Below, one piece after another: positions 19,581 to 28,289 of a stretch of DNA of 64,000 nucleotides. Numbering within the stretch: position 1 is the stretch's first letter; each line of letters opens with the position of its first letter. This DNA is from Streptomyces sp. NBC_01231. Its GTDB lineage: Bacteria > Actinomycetota > Actinomycetes > Streptomycetales > Streptomycetaceae. The notes below the pieces were generated by a model. It searched no databases and was not told the DNA's origin. It saw only the letters and a list, made by a program, of their open reading frames with translations. A program made the position numbers and the translations under genes. Location of the stretch: NCBI GenBank assembly GCA_035999765.1, contig CP108521.1, positions 1,550,001-1,614,000 on the forward strand, given 5' to 3'.

Positions 19581-20723
19581 TCAGCGGTGCTCGGTGGCGA
19601 AGGCGCACACGAGGTCGGCGACGTGCTGGACCTGTGCGTCGGTCAGCAAGTGGTGCACCGGCAGGGCGAGATGGCGGCGGGCGGCCTGTTCGGCGCGCGG
19701 CCAGCGGGCACCGGGCGGCGCGTAGGGAACGAAGGCACGGTGGGCGGGCAGGGGGTGCGGATAGTAGACGTGCGTGGCCACCCCCCACTCGGCCAGGTGG
19801 GCGCCGAGAGCCTCCCGGTCCTCGGCGAGGACCGTGTACACGTAGAAGCACCGGCCGTCCGGGCCGGGCGGCGGCGGTGCCACACCACGGTCGGCCAGTG
19901 GCGTGAAGCGTTCGGTGTAGTACGCGGCGATCTCCGCCCGCCGTGCCAGCCGCGCCGGGAAACCGGAGTAGCGGTGCGTCTGGAAGGCGGCCTGGATCTC
20001 GTCGAAGCGGCTGTTGAGTCCGACGGCGTGGTGGACGAACCGCCGCCCGGCGTACTGACCGTGGTTGCGCAGCATCCGCACCTTCTCGCCCAGTGCCGGG
20101 TCCCGGGTGACGACCACGCCGCCCTCGCCGGGCATGCCGCATGTCTTTACCTGTACGAAGGAGTAGAGGCCCGCCTCGCCCCACAGCCCGGCCGGGACAC
20201 CCCGCAGCACACCGCCCTGGGCGACCGCGGAGTCCTCCAGCAGGCGCAGTCCGTGCCGCTGGGCCAGTTCGGCGAAGCGTGGCATGTCGGCCATCACCGA
20301 GAACATGTGAGCCGGCATCACCGCCTTTGTCCGCTCGGTGACGAGCCGCTCCGCCTCGTCCGGGTCCATGGTCATGGTGTCCGGCCGGATGTCGGCGAAG
20401 ACCGGTGTGGCCCCGACATCGACCACCGAGGCGGCCAGGGGCGCGCAGCCGAACGCGGGCACGATCATCTCGTCGCCGGGACCGACGTCCATGGCCCGCA
20501 GCACCAGCGAGAGCGCCGAGGTGCCGCTGGAGCAGGCGACCACGTCGGCTGCCCCCAGGTCCTCGCGCAGCAGGTCCTCGAAGGCGGCGGTGCGCCTGCC
20601 CAGGATGAAACGCTGCTCCGGGTCGAGGCCCACCTCGCGGACCAGCCCGATCAGTGCGGGGCGGTCGGCTTCGAAGAGGGCGGGAGGGAAGAACGGGACG
20701 GAGGGAGGGAGCGATGCGGTCAT
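19581..20723 (-). CDS. DegT/DnrJ/EryC1/StrS-type PLP aminotransferase 2
   Basis: A 380-residue sugar or cyclitol aminotransferase of the StrS class. The PLP-binding lysine is Lys193 in YSFVQVKTCGMPGEGG. The cofactor Asp is in LRLLEDSAVAQGG, and the substrate loop ends HVYYPHPLPAHRAF. These enzymes aminate a keto group on a nucleotide sugar, sugar phosphate or inosose using Glu or Gln. The Lys region differs from the FPSK type of the neighbouring paralogue, so substrates probably differ. Its ATG overlaps that paralogue's stop (ATGA). Confidence 0.9.
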   Translation of the reverse strand: MTASLPPSVPFFPPALFEADRPALIGLVREVGLDPEQRFILGRRTAAFEDLLREDLGAADVVACSSGTSALSLVLRAMDVGPGDEMIVPAFGCAPLAASVVDVGATPVFADIRPDTMTMDPDEAERLVTERTKAVMPAHMFSVMADMPRFAELAQRHGLRLLEDSAVAQGGVLRGVPAGLWGEAGLYSFVQVKTCGMPGEGGVVVTRDPALGEKVRMLRNHGQYAGRRFVHHAVGLNSRFDEIQAAFQTHRYSGFPARLARRAEIAAYYTERFTPLADRGVAPPPPGPDGRCFYVYTVLAEDREALGAHLAEWGVATHVYYPHPLPAHRAFVPYAPPGARWPRAEQAARRHLALPVHHLLTDAQVQHVADLVCAFATEHR

Positions 20724-21967
20724 GCGGGCGTCCTCGTTCCGGCGAGGAAGGAGCGGATGGTGTCGCAGACGCGGTCCAGGTCGTCGGACCGGAGATCGGG
20801 GTGGAAGGGCAGGGCGACGGCGTGCCGGGCCGCCGCCTCGGCGTGGGGGAACTCGCCCTGTCGGTGGCCCAGGTGCGCGAGGGCGGGCTGGTGGGGCAGG
20901 GGCACCGGGTAGTAGACCTCGGTGCCGATGCCGTGCCGGTCGAGGTGGTCGACGAGGGCGTCCCGGTGCTCGGTCTCGATCAGGTAGACGTAGTACACGT
21001 CGCGGTCGTCCGGTTTCCCCGCGGTGGTCCGCGGCAGGCGGACGATCCCCGGCGCGTCCCGCAGACGGGCGGTGTACGCGTCCGCCAGTTCGGCCCGGCG
21101 CGCGATGTGCTCCTCCAGGAGGGACAGCTTGGCGAGCAGGACGGCCGCCTGCATGTCGTCCATCTTGCTGTTCGCGCCGGGCAGGGCGCTCTCGGTGGAG
21201 ATGGCCGGGAAGTTGTTCAGCGTGCGGCCCGTCCTGCCGTGGTGGCGCAGCGCCGCGACGGTGGCCGCAACCTCCGGGTCGTCGGTGAGCACGGCTCCCG
21301 CGTCGCCGAGCGCGCCAAGCGTCTTGGAGGGGAAGAAGGACAGGACGCCGCCGACCCCGTGCAGGCCCGCGTGTACTCCGCGCCGGCGCATGCCGATCGC
21401 CTCGGCGCTGTCCTCGACGACTGTCAGGCCGTGCTGCCGGGCGACGACGGTGACGGCCGCCATGTCGGCCATCGTGTGGAACAGATGCACCGGCATCACG
21501 AACCGGCTCCGCGGAGTGACGGCCGCCTCCAGCGCCGCGGCGTCCATCGCGTACGTCTCCGGGTCGATGTCGACGAACTGCGGTGTCCCGCCTGCCAGTA
21601 CGACGGCCGAGGCGGTGGCGAAGAACGAGTACGCCGGCACCAGGACACCGTCGCCGGGGCGCACTCCGCAGGCGCGCAGCAGCAACACCAGCGCGTCGGT
21701 GCCGCTGTTGACGCCGATCACATGCCGGGCGCCGGTGTAGTCCGCGAGCGCCGCCTCGAGCTGCCCGACCTGTTTTCCGTGAGAGAACTTGCCACTGCGG
21801 AAAACCTCGTCCAACGCCTTTTCGACGGAAGGCCACAGTCGTTCGAAAGTCGCGGCCTGAGAGAAGAAGGGAATTCGATCGGCCGTTCCCCGCGCAGTCG
21901 GTAATGCGCCCTCGGCGCGCGCAGGAATCTGTCCACTGGAACGCAATCTCTCACCTGTCCCCGTCAT
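20720..21967 (-). CDS. DegT/DnrJ/EryC1/StrS-type PLP aminotransferase 1
   Basis: A 415-residue aminotransferase. The PLP lysine is Lys215 in the canonical SFFPSKTLGALGDAG; the Asp motif is LTVVEDSAEAIGM, and HGIGTEVYYPVPLPHQPA closes the active site. The N-terminal ~30 residues are a non-conserved extension. It is the first gene of the leftward operon, 202 bp from the divergent Gfo/Idh gene. Two tandem aminotransferases beside two oxidoreductases recall the paired oxidation-transamination of streptidine-type aminocyclitols. Confidence 0.91.
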   Translation of the reverse strand: MTGTGERLRSSGQIPARAEGALPTARGTADRIPFFSQAATFERLWPSVEKALDEVFRSGKFSHGKQVGQLEAALADYTGARHVIGVNSGTDALVLLLRACGVRPGDGVLVPAYSFFATASAVVLAGGTPQFVDIDPETYAMDAAALEAAVTPRSRFVMPVHLFHTMADMAAVTVVARQHGLTVVEDSAEAIGMRRRGVHAGLHGVGGVLSFFPSKTLGALGDAGAVLTDDPEVAATVAALRHHGRTGRTLNNFPAISTESALPGANSKMDDMQAAVLLAKLSLLEEHIARRAELADAYTARLRDAPGIVRLPRTTAGKPDDRDVYYVYLIETEHRDALVDHLDRHGIGTEVYYPVPLPHQPALAHLGHRQGEFPHAEAAARHAVALPFHPDLRSDDLDRVCDTIRSFLAGTRTPA

Positions 21968-22169
21968 GTCTGCGGAATGCCCACGCTAAGCGGACTTCCC
22001 GTCGACGGAGAAAGGAAAGGATCATCTTCACACGTTCTGGGTAATGGCGTTCCGGACGTCTTGACCATTTCCGCACGGGGCCGCAACAGTAGTGCGGCGC
22101 ACCGGAGTTGTGCTCGGCGCAGCGAATTGAGCGCGCCCCTTTCCTTCCCGTTCCCTCTCAGGAGGCTTT
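21968..22169. promoter_or_regulatory. Divergent control region of the biosynthetic cluster
   Basis: A 202-bp gap between the first genes of the two divergent operons, so it must hold promoters for both. TTGACC at 22061-22066 is a candidate rightward -35, but no good -10 at proper spacing is seen. AGGAGG at 22158-22163 serves the rightward gene. No cluster-situated regulator gene lies nearby. Confidence 0.55.
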
Positions 22170-23246
22170 GTGCTGCAGCCCCTCGTGGTCGGGCTCGGCC
22201 GGTCCGGATCAGGACTGCACCTGAACACGCTCGTCCGTCTGGCCCGGCGGACCGCGGCCACGGGAGATCCGCTCGTCACCCTGCCCGCGGTCGGCTGCGA
22301 CCCGCGCGCCGGCAGTCTGCGGCCCCTGGGCGTGCCAGGCGAGGTCACGGCCGTCACCACGCTGGAACAGGCCCTGCGGTACGTGGACCCCGCCACCGCG
22401 GTGGTCCACGTGTGCACACCGCCCCGGTTGCGCTACGACGTCCTCGCGGAACTGGCCGGACACGGCTTCCGCCGGATGATCGTGGAGAAACCCCTCGCCG
22501 CGTCCGTGGACGAACTCGACGCCCTGATCCGGCTGCGTCAGGAGGCCGGCCTCGATCTCGTGGCCGTCGCCCACTGGACCACCTCCCGACTGGCCGGCCG
22601 ACTGCGCCGCCTGGTGGGCGGCGGACGGCTCGGCTCCCTGCGCCGTATCACCGTCGACCAGCACAAGCCCCGCTTCCTGCGATCCCTGGCGACCGACGGG
22701 CATCCGTCCGCCCTGGACGTGGAGATCCCCCACTCCCTGGCGCTCGCGCTCGATCTGGCCGGTCCGGCCGAACTCCGCGCCGCGCGCTGCTGGGACCTGC
22801 ACTGCGAGGACCGCGACCTGCCCCGCCTGGGCGGCGCGCACCTCGAACTGGAGCACCGTTCGGGGGTGGTGACGCTGCTGCGCTCCGACCTCGGCGCACC
22901 CGTCCGGCAACGCAGCGTCGTCTGCGAGTTCGAGGGCGGGACGGCCACGGCCCACTTCCCGCTGAGCGAGGACGACGACCACGCGCAGTTGGTCGTCGCC
23001 CCCTTCGACCCCGGTACGGCGGCCCCGCCGGCCGGTGTCCTCGACGCGGACGGGGTGCCCGGGACCGGACACCACGTCTTCCGGGACGACGCCCTGACCG
23101 AGTTCCTGGACGGCGTCTACCGCGGCTTCGCCTCCCGCACGGCAGGCGTCGGGAACTTCCCGCTCGCCTGCGCGACCGCCCGGCTGCTGTGCGCGGCCCG
23201 GGAGCACTGCGCCGTCACACCGCGCGCCCGCGCCGGGAGCCGCTGA
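22170..23246 (+). CDS. Gfo/Idh/MocA-family oxidoreductase 1
   Basis: A 358-residue NAD(P)-dependent dehydrogenase. The N-terminal Rossmann start is LVVGLGRSGSGLHL, and the conserved substrate-side motif is MIVEKPLAASVDELDAL (EKP). Members oxidise or reduce a hydroxyl on sugars, sugar nucleotides or inositols. AGGAGG lies six bases before the GTG. It opens the rightward operon and could supply the keto substrate for the aminotransferases across the divergent promoter (inference). Confidence 0.88.
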   Translation: MLQPLVVGLGRSGSGLHLNTLVRLARRTAATGDPLVTLPAVGCDPRAGSLRPLGVPGEVTAVTTLEQALRYVDPATAVVHVCTPPRLRYDVLAELAGHGFRRMIVEKPLAASVDELDALIRLRQEAGLDLVAVAHWTTSRLAGRLRRLVGGGRLGSLRRITVDQHKPRFLRSLATDGHPSALDVEIPHSLALALDLAGPAELRAARCWDLHCEDRDLPRLGGAHLELEHRSGVVTLLRSDLGAPVRQRSVVCEFEGGTATAHFPLSEDDDHAQLVVAPFDPGTAAPPAGVLDADGVPGTGHHVFRDDALTEFLDGVYRGFASRTAGVGNFPLACATARLLCAAREHCAVTPRARAGSR

Positions 23247-23247
23247 C

Positions 23248-24153
23248 ATGTCCCGGCACGGCGGCGCCGGACCTCGCGTCCGAGGGTTCGGGCCACTCGC
23301 CGGCATCGGCGACGAGGCGGCGCCCGGCACCGACGGGCAGCTGGCAGCGCTGCGACGGCTGGGCTGGAACGCCATCGAACTGCGCACGGTCGACGGCACG
23401 GCCCTCGCCGACCTCTCCGCGGCCGCCTTCAGCACGCTGACCCGACGGCTTGCGGAGGCCGGCGTCACCGTGACCGCCGTCGCGTCCCGGATCGGCAACT
23501 GGTCCCGCCCCATCACCGGCGACCTCGGCCAGGACCTGGCGGAACTGGACGTCCTGGCCGAGCGTTGCGCCGGCCTCGGCTGCCGTCTGGTGCGGATCAT
23601 GTCGTACCCCAACGACGGTCTGACGGAGACCGAGTGGGCCGACCGCGTGCTGGCCCGCACCGCCGTCCTGGCGGACCGCGCCGAGCGCGCGGGCCTGGTG
23701 CTGGTGCACGAGAACTGCGCGGGCTGGGCCGGTGACCGGGCCGACCGCGCGCTACGACTGCTGCGCGCCGTGGACAGCCCGGCCCTGCGGCTGCTGTTCG
23801 ACACCGGCAACGGCGTCCCGTACGGCTACCGCGCCCCGGACATGCTCCGTGACCTCGCCCCGTACGTCGCCCACGTCCACATCAAGGACGCCGTCCGCAC
23901 CCCGGACGGCGGCACCGCCTACACCCTGCCCGGCGAGGGCGAAGCCGGGGTGATGGAATGCCTGGAGCTGCTGGCCGCCCACGGCTACACCGGAGCGCTG
24001 TCCCTCGAACCCCATCTCGCGGTTCGCCCCCACGAGGGGCTGGCCCGGGCGGGTGAGGACGCCGCCGACCTGTTCGTACGGGCCGGACAGGCGCTCGCCG
24101 GGCTGCTGGGCGCCGGACAGCCGGTCACCGGCCCGCTGGACGGCTCGGTGTGA
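23248..24153 (+). CDS. Sugar-phosphate isomerase/epimerase-like TIM barrel
   Basis: A 301-residue protein of the AP-endonuclease-2/xylose-isomerase-like barrel. Metal-binding positions appear at barrel strand ends: LVLVHENCAGW, LRLLFDTGNGVPYGY, VAHVHIKDAVRT and GALSLEPHL. Relatives include inosose isomerases and dehydratases (IolI/IolE) and ketose epimerases. The start follows the previous stop by one base. It fits isomerisation of a keto-sugar or inosose intermediate of the cluster. Confidence 0.86.
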   Translation: MSRHGGAGPRVRGFGPLAGIGDEAAPGTDGQLAALRRLGWNAIELRTVDGTALADLSAAAFSTLTRRLAEAGVTVTAVASRIGNWSRPITGDLGQDLAELDVLAERCAGLGCRLVRIMSYPNDGLTETEWADRVLARTAVLADRAERAGLVLVHENCAGWAGDRADRALRLLRAVDSPALRLLFDTGNGVPYGYRAPDMLRDLAPYVAHVHIKDAVRTPDGGTAYTLPGEGEAGVMECLELLAAHGYTGALSLEPHLAVRPHEGLARAGEDAADLFVRAGQALAGLLGAGQPVTGPLDGSV

Positions 24154-25442
24154 GCGGCCTGTTCACCGACCGGCACCGGGAGTTGCTGCTGGACCTGCTG
24201 CGCCTGCCCAGCGTCAACCCCCTGGAGGCCGGCCCGGACGATCCGCCGTCCCGGATGCCCGAGATCCTCCAGCGGTACGCGACGGCCGCCGCCGAAGCGG
24301 GGTTTCGCACCGTCCGCCTCGCCAGTCCGCCCGCCGCCTGCCTGGACCGTCCGGGCGTGCCGTCCACGGTCCGCGCCGCCGCCCGCGATCCTCGCTTCCT
24401 CGCGGACCAGCCCAGCCTGCTGCTGCGACTGGGACCCCAGCGTTCCCGTGCGCACACCGTGATGTTCAACGTCCATCTGGACACCGTCGCCGGACACGCC
24501 CCGCCCGCCTTCGACGGCGTGCGGTTCACCGGCCGGGGCGCGGTCGACGCCAAGGGGCCCGCCGTGGCCCTCCTCGCCGGTCTGCGGGCCGCCGCGTCCC
24601 ACCCCGCCGTCGGACGGAACGTCACCGTCCTGCTCCAGGCCGTCGCCGGGGAGGAGGGCGGCGCCCTGGGCACCTACGGCACCCGCCCGCTGCTGGAGGC
24701 CGGGCACCACGGCCGACTCAACGTGTTCTGCGAACCGACCGGACTGCGCGCGCTGCCCCGGGCCACCGCCGCGATGACCGCCCGGATCACCGTCGAGGGC
24801 GCGGACTCGGTGGACGACCATCCGGACGCCGGACACAACGCCACCGTGCTGCTGGGATTCCTGGCACAGCACCTCGCCGCCCGCCTGGACGGGGCCGTAC
24901 CCGGTACCCGGGTGTGCGTCGCCGGACTGCACACGGGCCGCACGCACAACCGCGTCCACGGCACCGGCACCCTGCTGATGAACCTGTCGTACCGCCGCAC
25001 CGCCGACGGCGACCGGCTGAAGACCGAGGTCACCCGGCACGTCGCCGAAGCCCTGCGCCACTTCACCGAACGGTTCGCCCGCACCCGGGAGTTCGCCCGC
25101 ACGGCGCGGGACGCGGAACGGATCACCCTGCTCGGCTGGGACAAACAGGGCCTGCCCGCGCTGGACGACTCCGATCCGTGGGCCGAGAAACTCCTGGCCC
25201 GCGCGGGAGCCCGGCCGGCGGCCGACGACCCCGGCTTCACCTGCGACGCCATCTGGGCGGCCGGCCTGGACGACGCCTTCACCACCGTCCTCGGACCCGG
25301 CTGTCTCGCCGCCAATCGCGCCCACGCGCCCGGTGAGTTCGTCGACCTCGCCGACCTGGAGGAGTTCGCCGGCGCGGTCGGCCGGCTCGTCATGTTCTTC
25401 GCCGAAGCGGTGTCGGCGGCGTCGACGCAGCGACCTCCGTAG
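24150..25442 (+). CDS. M20-family metallopeptidase/deacylase
   Basis: A 430-residue ArgE/DapE-type di-zinc hydrolase. Metal and catalytic positions are visible as FNVHLDTVAGH, GRGAVDAKGPAVAL, AVAGEEGGALG and NVFCEPTG. The GTG overlaps the previous stop (GTGA). M20 enzymes hydrolyse N-acyl amino acids or small amides. In this context it may remove a protecting acyl group from an amine made by the aminotransferases. No LysW-type carrier gene, a known M20 partner in some pathways, was seen. Confidence 0.86.
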   Translation: MSGLFTDRHRELLLDLLRLPSVNPLEAGPDDPPSRMPEILQRYATAAAEAGFRTVRLASPPAACLDRPGVPSTVRAAARDPRFLADQPSLLLRLGPQRSRAHTVMFNVHLDTVAGHAPPAFDGVRFTGRGAVDAKGPAVALLAGLRAAASHPAVGRNVTVLLQAVAGEEGGALGTYGTRPLLEAGHHGRLNVFCEPTGLRALPRATAAMTARITVEGADSVDDHPDAGHNATVLLGFLAQHLAARLDGAVPGTRVCVAGLHTGRTHNRVHGTGTLLMNLSYRRTADGDRLKTEVTRHVAEALRHFTERFARTREFARTARDAERITLLGWDKQGLPALDDSDPWAEKLLARAGARPAADDPGFTCDAIWAAGLDDAFTTVLGPGCLAANRAHAPGEFVDLADLEEFAGAVGRLVMFFAEAVSAASTQRPP

Positions 25443-25505
25443 CGCACCACAGCCCCAACCGAACGAGCTATGAAGACAACTGGCCCGCCCTGTAAGGAAT
25501 CTCGT

Positions 25506-26633
25506 ATGACGGCACCCACCGCCCCGCGAGCGGCGGTCGAGCGCGCATCCGTCCTCGTCGACCACGCGGAGCTGCATGCCGCGCTCACCGGCCTGTTCAC
25601 CGGCCACGGCATCCCTGACGCGCGGGCCCGGCTCGCCGCGGACGCGCTGTGCCACGGCGACCTGACCGGACTCGACTCGCACGGCGTGTTCAACCTCACC
25701 CGGCTCTACCTGCCGTTGCTGGAGTCCGGTCGCTGCGACCCCCGCGCCGAACCAGAGACGCTCACCGACCTGGGCGCCTGCGCGGTCGTCGACGCCCGCC
25801 GCGCCCTGGGCCTGTGGGCCGCAGCCGAGGCCATGGACGACGCCGTGGCACGGGCCGGCCGGCACGGGGTCGGGCTGGTGTCGGTGCGCGGGGCGACCCA
25901 CTTCGGGTGCGCCGGCTTCCACGCGGTGCGCGCCGCGCACGCGAATATGATCGGCGTGGTCGCGAGCAACTGCGGCGGCCAGCGCATCGCACGCCCCCCG
26001 GGCGGTGCGGTGGCGATGCTCGGCACCAACCCGCTGAGCGTCGCCGCGCCGGCCCTCGACGCGCACCCGTTCCTGCTGGACATGAGCACCACCGTCGCAC
26101 CCACCGGACGGGTCCGTGTCGCCGCCCGCCGCGGCACCCCGGTGCCCGCCGGCTGGCTGGAGGACGCGGCGGGCGACCCGGTGACCGACCCGTCCGCCTT
26201 CGACCGCGGCGAGGCCTTTCTGCGCTGGCTGGGCGGCGATGCCGAGACCGGCGTCCACAAGGGCTACGGGCTCGGCATCGCCGTGGAACTGTTGGCCGCA
26301 GTGGTGTCCGGCGCGGCCGTGGGGCCCGCGCCCGACGCGCTGGAAGGCGACGGCCGGCCGCACGGCAGCGACGACGGCATCGGTTTCTTCCTCCTCGCGA
26401 TCGCCCCGGAGGTGCTGCGACCCGGCGCGGACGTGGCCGCCGCGACCCGGTCCCTGTTCGGCGCGCTCGTCGACTGCCCGCCGGTGCCCGGCGGCGAGCC
26501 CGTGCGCTACCCGGGCCGGCGGGAGGCGGAACTCGCAGCCGAACGCCGCCGCCACGGCATCCCCCTGCCTCCGCACCTCCACGCGGAACTGACCGCCCTC
26601 GGTCTCCTCGGCGGCCCCGGGAGCCCGCGATGA
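25506..26633 (+). CDS. Malate/L-lactate dehydrogenase-family (Ldh2/YlbC-type) oxidoreductase
   Basis: A 375-residue NAD(P)-dependent enzyme of the non-Rossmann Ldh2/AllD/ComC/DpkA fold. Typical stretches are DLTGLDSHGVFNLTR, VSVRGATHFGCAGFHA, GGAVAMLGTNPLSVAAPA and ETGVHKGYGLGIAVELL. The family reduces 2-oxo acids or cyclic imines. AAGGAA precedes the ATG at 25506; the frame opens earlier at 25470, but that start lacks a ribosome site. A 63-bp gap separates it from the M20 gene. Confidence 0.88.
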   Translation: MTAPTAPRAAVERASVLVDHAELHAALTGLFTGHGIPDARARLAADALCHGDLTGLDSHGVFNLTRLYLPLLESGRCDPRAEPETLTDLGACAVVDARRALGLWAAAEAMDDAVARAGRHGVGLVSVRGATHFGCAGFHAVRAAHANMIGVVASNCGGQRIARPPGGAVAMLGTNPLSVAAPALDAHPFLLDMSTTVAPTGRVRVAARRGTPVPAGWLEDAAGDPVTDPSAFDRGEAFLRWLGGDAETGVHKGYGLGIAVELLAAVVSGAAVGPAPDALEGDGRPHGSDDGIGFFLLAIAPEVLRPGADVAAATRSLFGALVDCPPVPGGEPVRYPGRREAELAAERRRHGIPLPPHLHAELTALGLLGGPGSPR

Positions 26634-27595
26634 CCCGGCCCTTGCGGCTCGGCGTCGTCGGTCTCGGCGCCATCTCCCCCTACTACCTGGCCGCCGCGGA
26701 AAGACTGCCCGAGTGGCAGCTGACCGCCGTGTGCGACGCCCGTGCCGAGGCCTTGGAGCAGTTCCCCGGCCGGGCGGCACGCTTCAGCGACCTCCGCACA
26801 CTGCTGGACCGGGCGCGACCGGACGCCCTCGTCGTGGCCGTGCCCAACGACGTGCATCTGCCCCTGTGCCGGGACGCCCTGGCCGTCGGCGTACCGGTCT
26901 GCGTCGAGAAGCCCCTCGCCCTGACCCCGGCCGAGGGGTCCGTGCTGGTGGAGCTGGCGCGGCGCGGCGGGGTCCCGCTGATGACGGCGTTCCATCGCCG
27001 CTACAACGCCGCCGTCCGCGCACTGGTGCACGGGACGACGGGCCGGGAGATCCGCTCCGTCCGGGTGCGCTATCTGGAGCGCATCGAGGAGCATCTCGGC
27101 GGTGAGGACTGGTACCTGGACCCGGCCCGCTGCGGCGGCGGCTGTGTGTCCGACAACGGTCCCAACGCCCTCGACCTGGTGCGGCTGCTGCTCGGTGAAC
27201 TCGCCGTCACCGGCTGCGAGATCCACCGCGACGGCTCCGGTGTCGACCGTCAGGCGATGATCCGCCTGCGTGGCCGTACGGGCACCACGGCCTTGGTCGA
27301 GCTGGACTGGTCATATGCCGGAGAACTCAAGGACATCGAGGTGGAGCTGGCCGGCGGAGAGGTGCTGCGCGCAGACATGGTTGCCGGACACACCGGCTTC
27401 AAGGCGTCGCTGTGGCACGAGTACGAGGCGATCCTCACCGAGTTCGCCGCGCTGGTCCGTACCGGTGGCCCGGCAGACCTGGGGGCGCACGGCGGCCTGG
27501 CCGCGCTGGAACTGGTGGAGGCGGCCTACCGCTGTGCCCGGCCCGCATGGGATGCGACGGCAGCGGAGGCGACGGCCGTGGAGGCGGACCGGTGA
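26630..27595 (+). CDS. Gfo/Idh/MocA-family oxidoreductase 2
   Basis: A 321-residue NAD(P)-dependent dehydrogenase. It begins LRLGVVGLGAISPYYLAAAE, with VCVEKPLALTPAEG (EKP motif) near residue 95 and YLDPARCGGGCVSDNGPNAL in the substrate domain. The ATG overlaps the Ldh stop (ATGA). It is only distantly like the first Gfo/Idh protein of the operon, so it probably acts at another position or on another intermediate. Confidence 0.88.
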   Translation: MTRPLRLGVVGLGAISPYYLAAAERLPEWQLTAVCDARAEALEQFPGRAARFSDLRTLLDRARPDALVVAVPNDVHLPLCRDALAVGVPVCVEKPLALTPAEGSVLVELARRGGVPLMTAFHRRYNAAVRALVHGTTGREIRSVRVRYLERIEEHLGGEDWYLDPARCGGGCVSDNGPNALDLVRLLLGELAVTGCEIHRDGSGVDRQAMIRLRGRTGTTALVELDWSYAGELKDIEVELAGGEVLRADMVAGHTGFKASLWHEYEAILTEFAALVRTGGPADLGAHGGLAALELVEAAYRCARPAWDATAAEATAVEADR

Positions 27596-28038
27596 ATCCG
27601 GCAGAGGACGGCCCGAAGCGCGTGGTGCGCGGATCACTGGTCAAGGTGCTCGTGCACCACCGTACGGGCCGCGGCATGCGGCTGGAGGAGCACGCGGCAC
27701 GCTGCGTCCGCCGGGGCGAGGTGCACGAACTGGTCACCACCGACCAGTGGGACCCTCGCCCAGGCGCCCGGATCGACCGGGTGGGATTCCTGGGCTTCGC
27801 CGAGCTGTTGTGCGGCGGTGTGATCGACCGGGGTGACCTGGTGCGGATCGAGGACACGACGGTCGGCACGGTGCTCGGCTTCGACGCCTGTCACCTTCCG
27901 AACCACTACAACATCCTGATCCACGCCGCGCGTCCGGTCAGCGGCCGGGACCTGGGCCTGCGGCCGGAGACCGTCGTCACCTTCGTCCAGGGCCGGGCCG
28001 GGGACCACGGCACGGTTACCGCGCCGCCCGGTACCTGA
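27592..28038 (+). CDS. Unknown 148-residue protein, last gene of rightward operon
   Basis: Starts with a GTG overlapping the previous stop (GTGA), so it is coupled to the oxidoreductase. The sequence is beta-rich and ordered, with motifs VKVLVHHRTGRGMRLEEHA, FLGFAELLCGGVIDRGD and LGFDACHLPNHYNILIHA, where conserved-looking His and Cys could bind a metal or ligand. No signal or membrane segment. It may be the DUF6917-type family, but I cannot confirm this. Its place in the operon implies an enzymatic or binding role in the pathway. Confidence 0.75.
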   Translation: MNPAEDGPKRVVRGSLVKVLVHHRTGRGMRLEEHAARCVRRGEVHELVTTDQWDPRPGARIDRVGFLGFAELLCGGVIDRGDLVRIEDTTVGTVLGFDACHLPNHYNILIHAARPVSGRDLGLRPETVVTFVQGRAGDHGTVTAPPGT

Positions 28039-28289
28039 AGGGCAATCCGCGAAGCGGTTTCCGGAAGGGTCCGCGAAGCGGTTTCCGATGCGGGCATCCG
28101 CAGGTGCGGGTTCTGAAGCTACCTCCGCAGAGGCGGTTCCGGACAGCGCTTCCGCACAAACCGACGCACAATTCCGCGGAGAAGCGGTCGCGCACCGGAT
28201 GGCGCCGGCCCGCTGAACGGGCGGCGCCATCCGGTGGCCGTGGAACCCGGGTGGTCGCCCACCCGGGTCACAGCTGCCGCTCCGGCAGG
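28039..28289. terminator. Convergent intergenic region: two hairpins and an 18-bp direct repeat
   Basis: A 12-bp stem (28195-28206 with 28223-28234, CCGGATGGCGCC) encloses a nested GGCCCG/CGGGC stem. A second 10-bp stem (28245-28254 with 28259-28268) follows. Both lie between convergent genes and should terminate each. The sequence TCCGCGAAGCGGTTTCCG occurs twice, at 28046-28063 and 28070-28087. Confidence 0.7.

Noticed and set aside
19581..21836. 751-codon leftward frame across both aminotransferases
   Set aside because: Its first part is an out-of-frame reading of aminotransferase 1. The real gene starts at 20723 with an ATGA overlap.
23985..26780. 931-codon leftward frame antisense to M20 and Ldh genes
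   Set aside because: Arg/Gly/Ala-rich antisense shadow; the sense strand encodes two clear enzymes with proper starts.
27592..28038. LysW-type amino-group carrier next to the M20 gene
   Set aside because: The protein is 148 residues, lacks the C-terminal EDWG/E and zinc-finger pattern, so it is not a LysW-like carrier.
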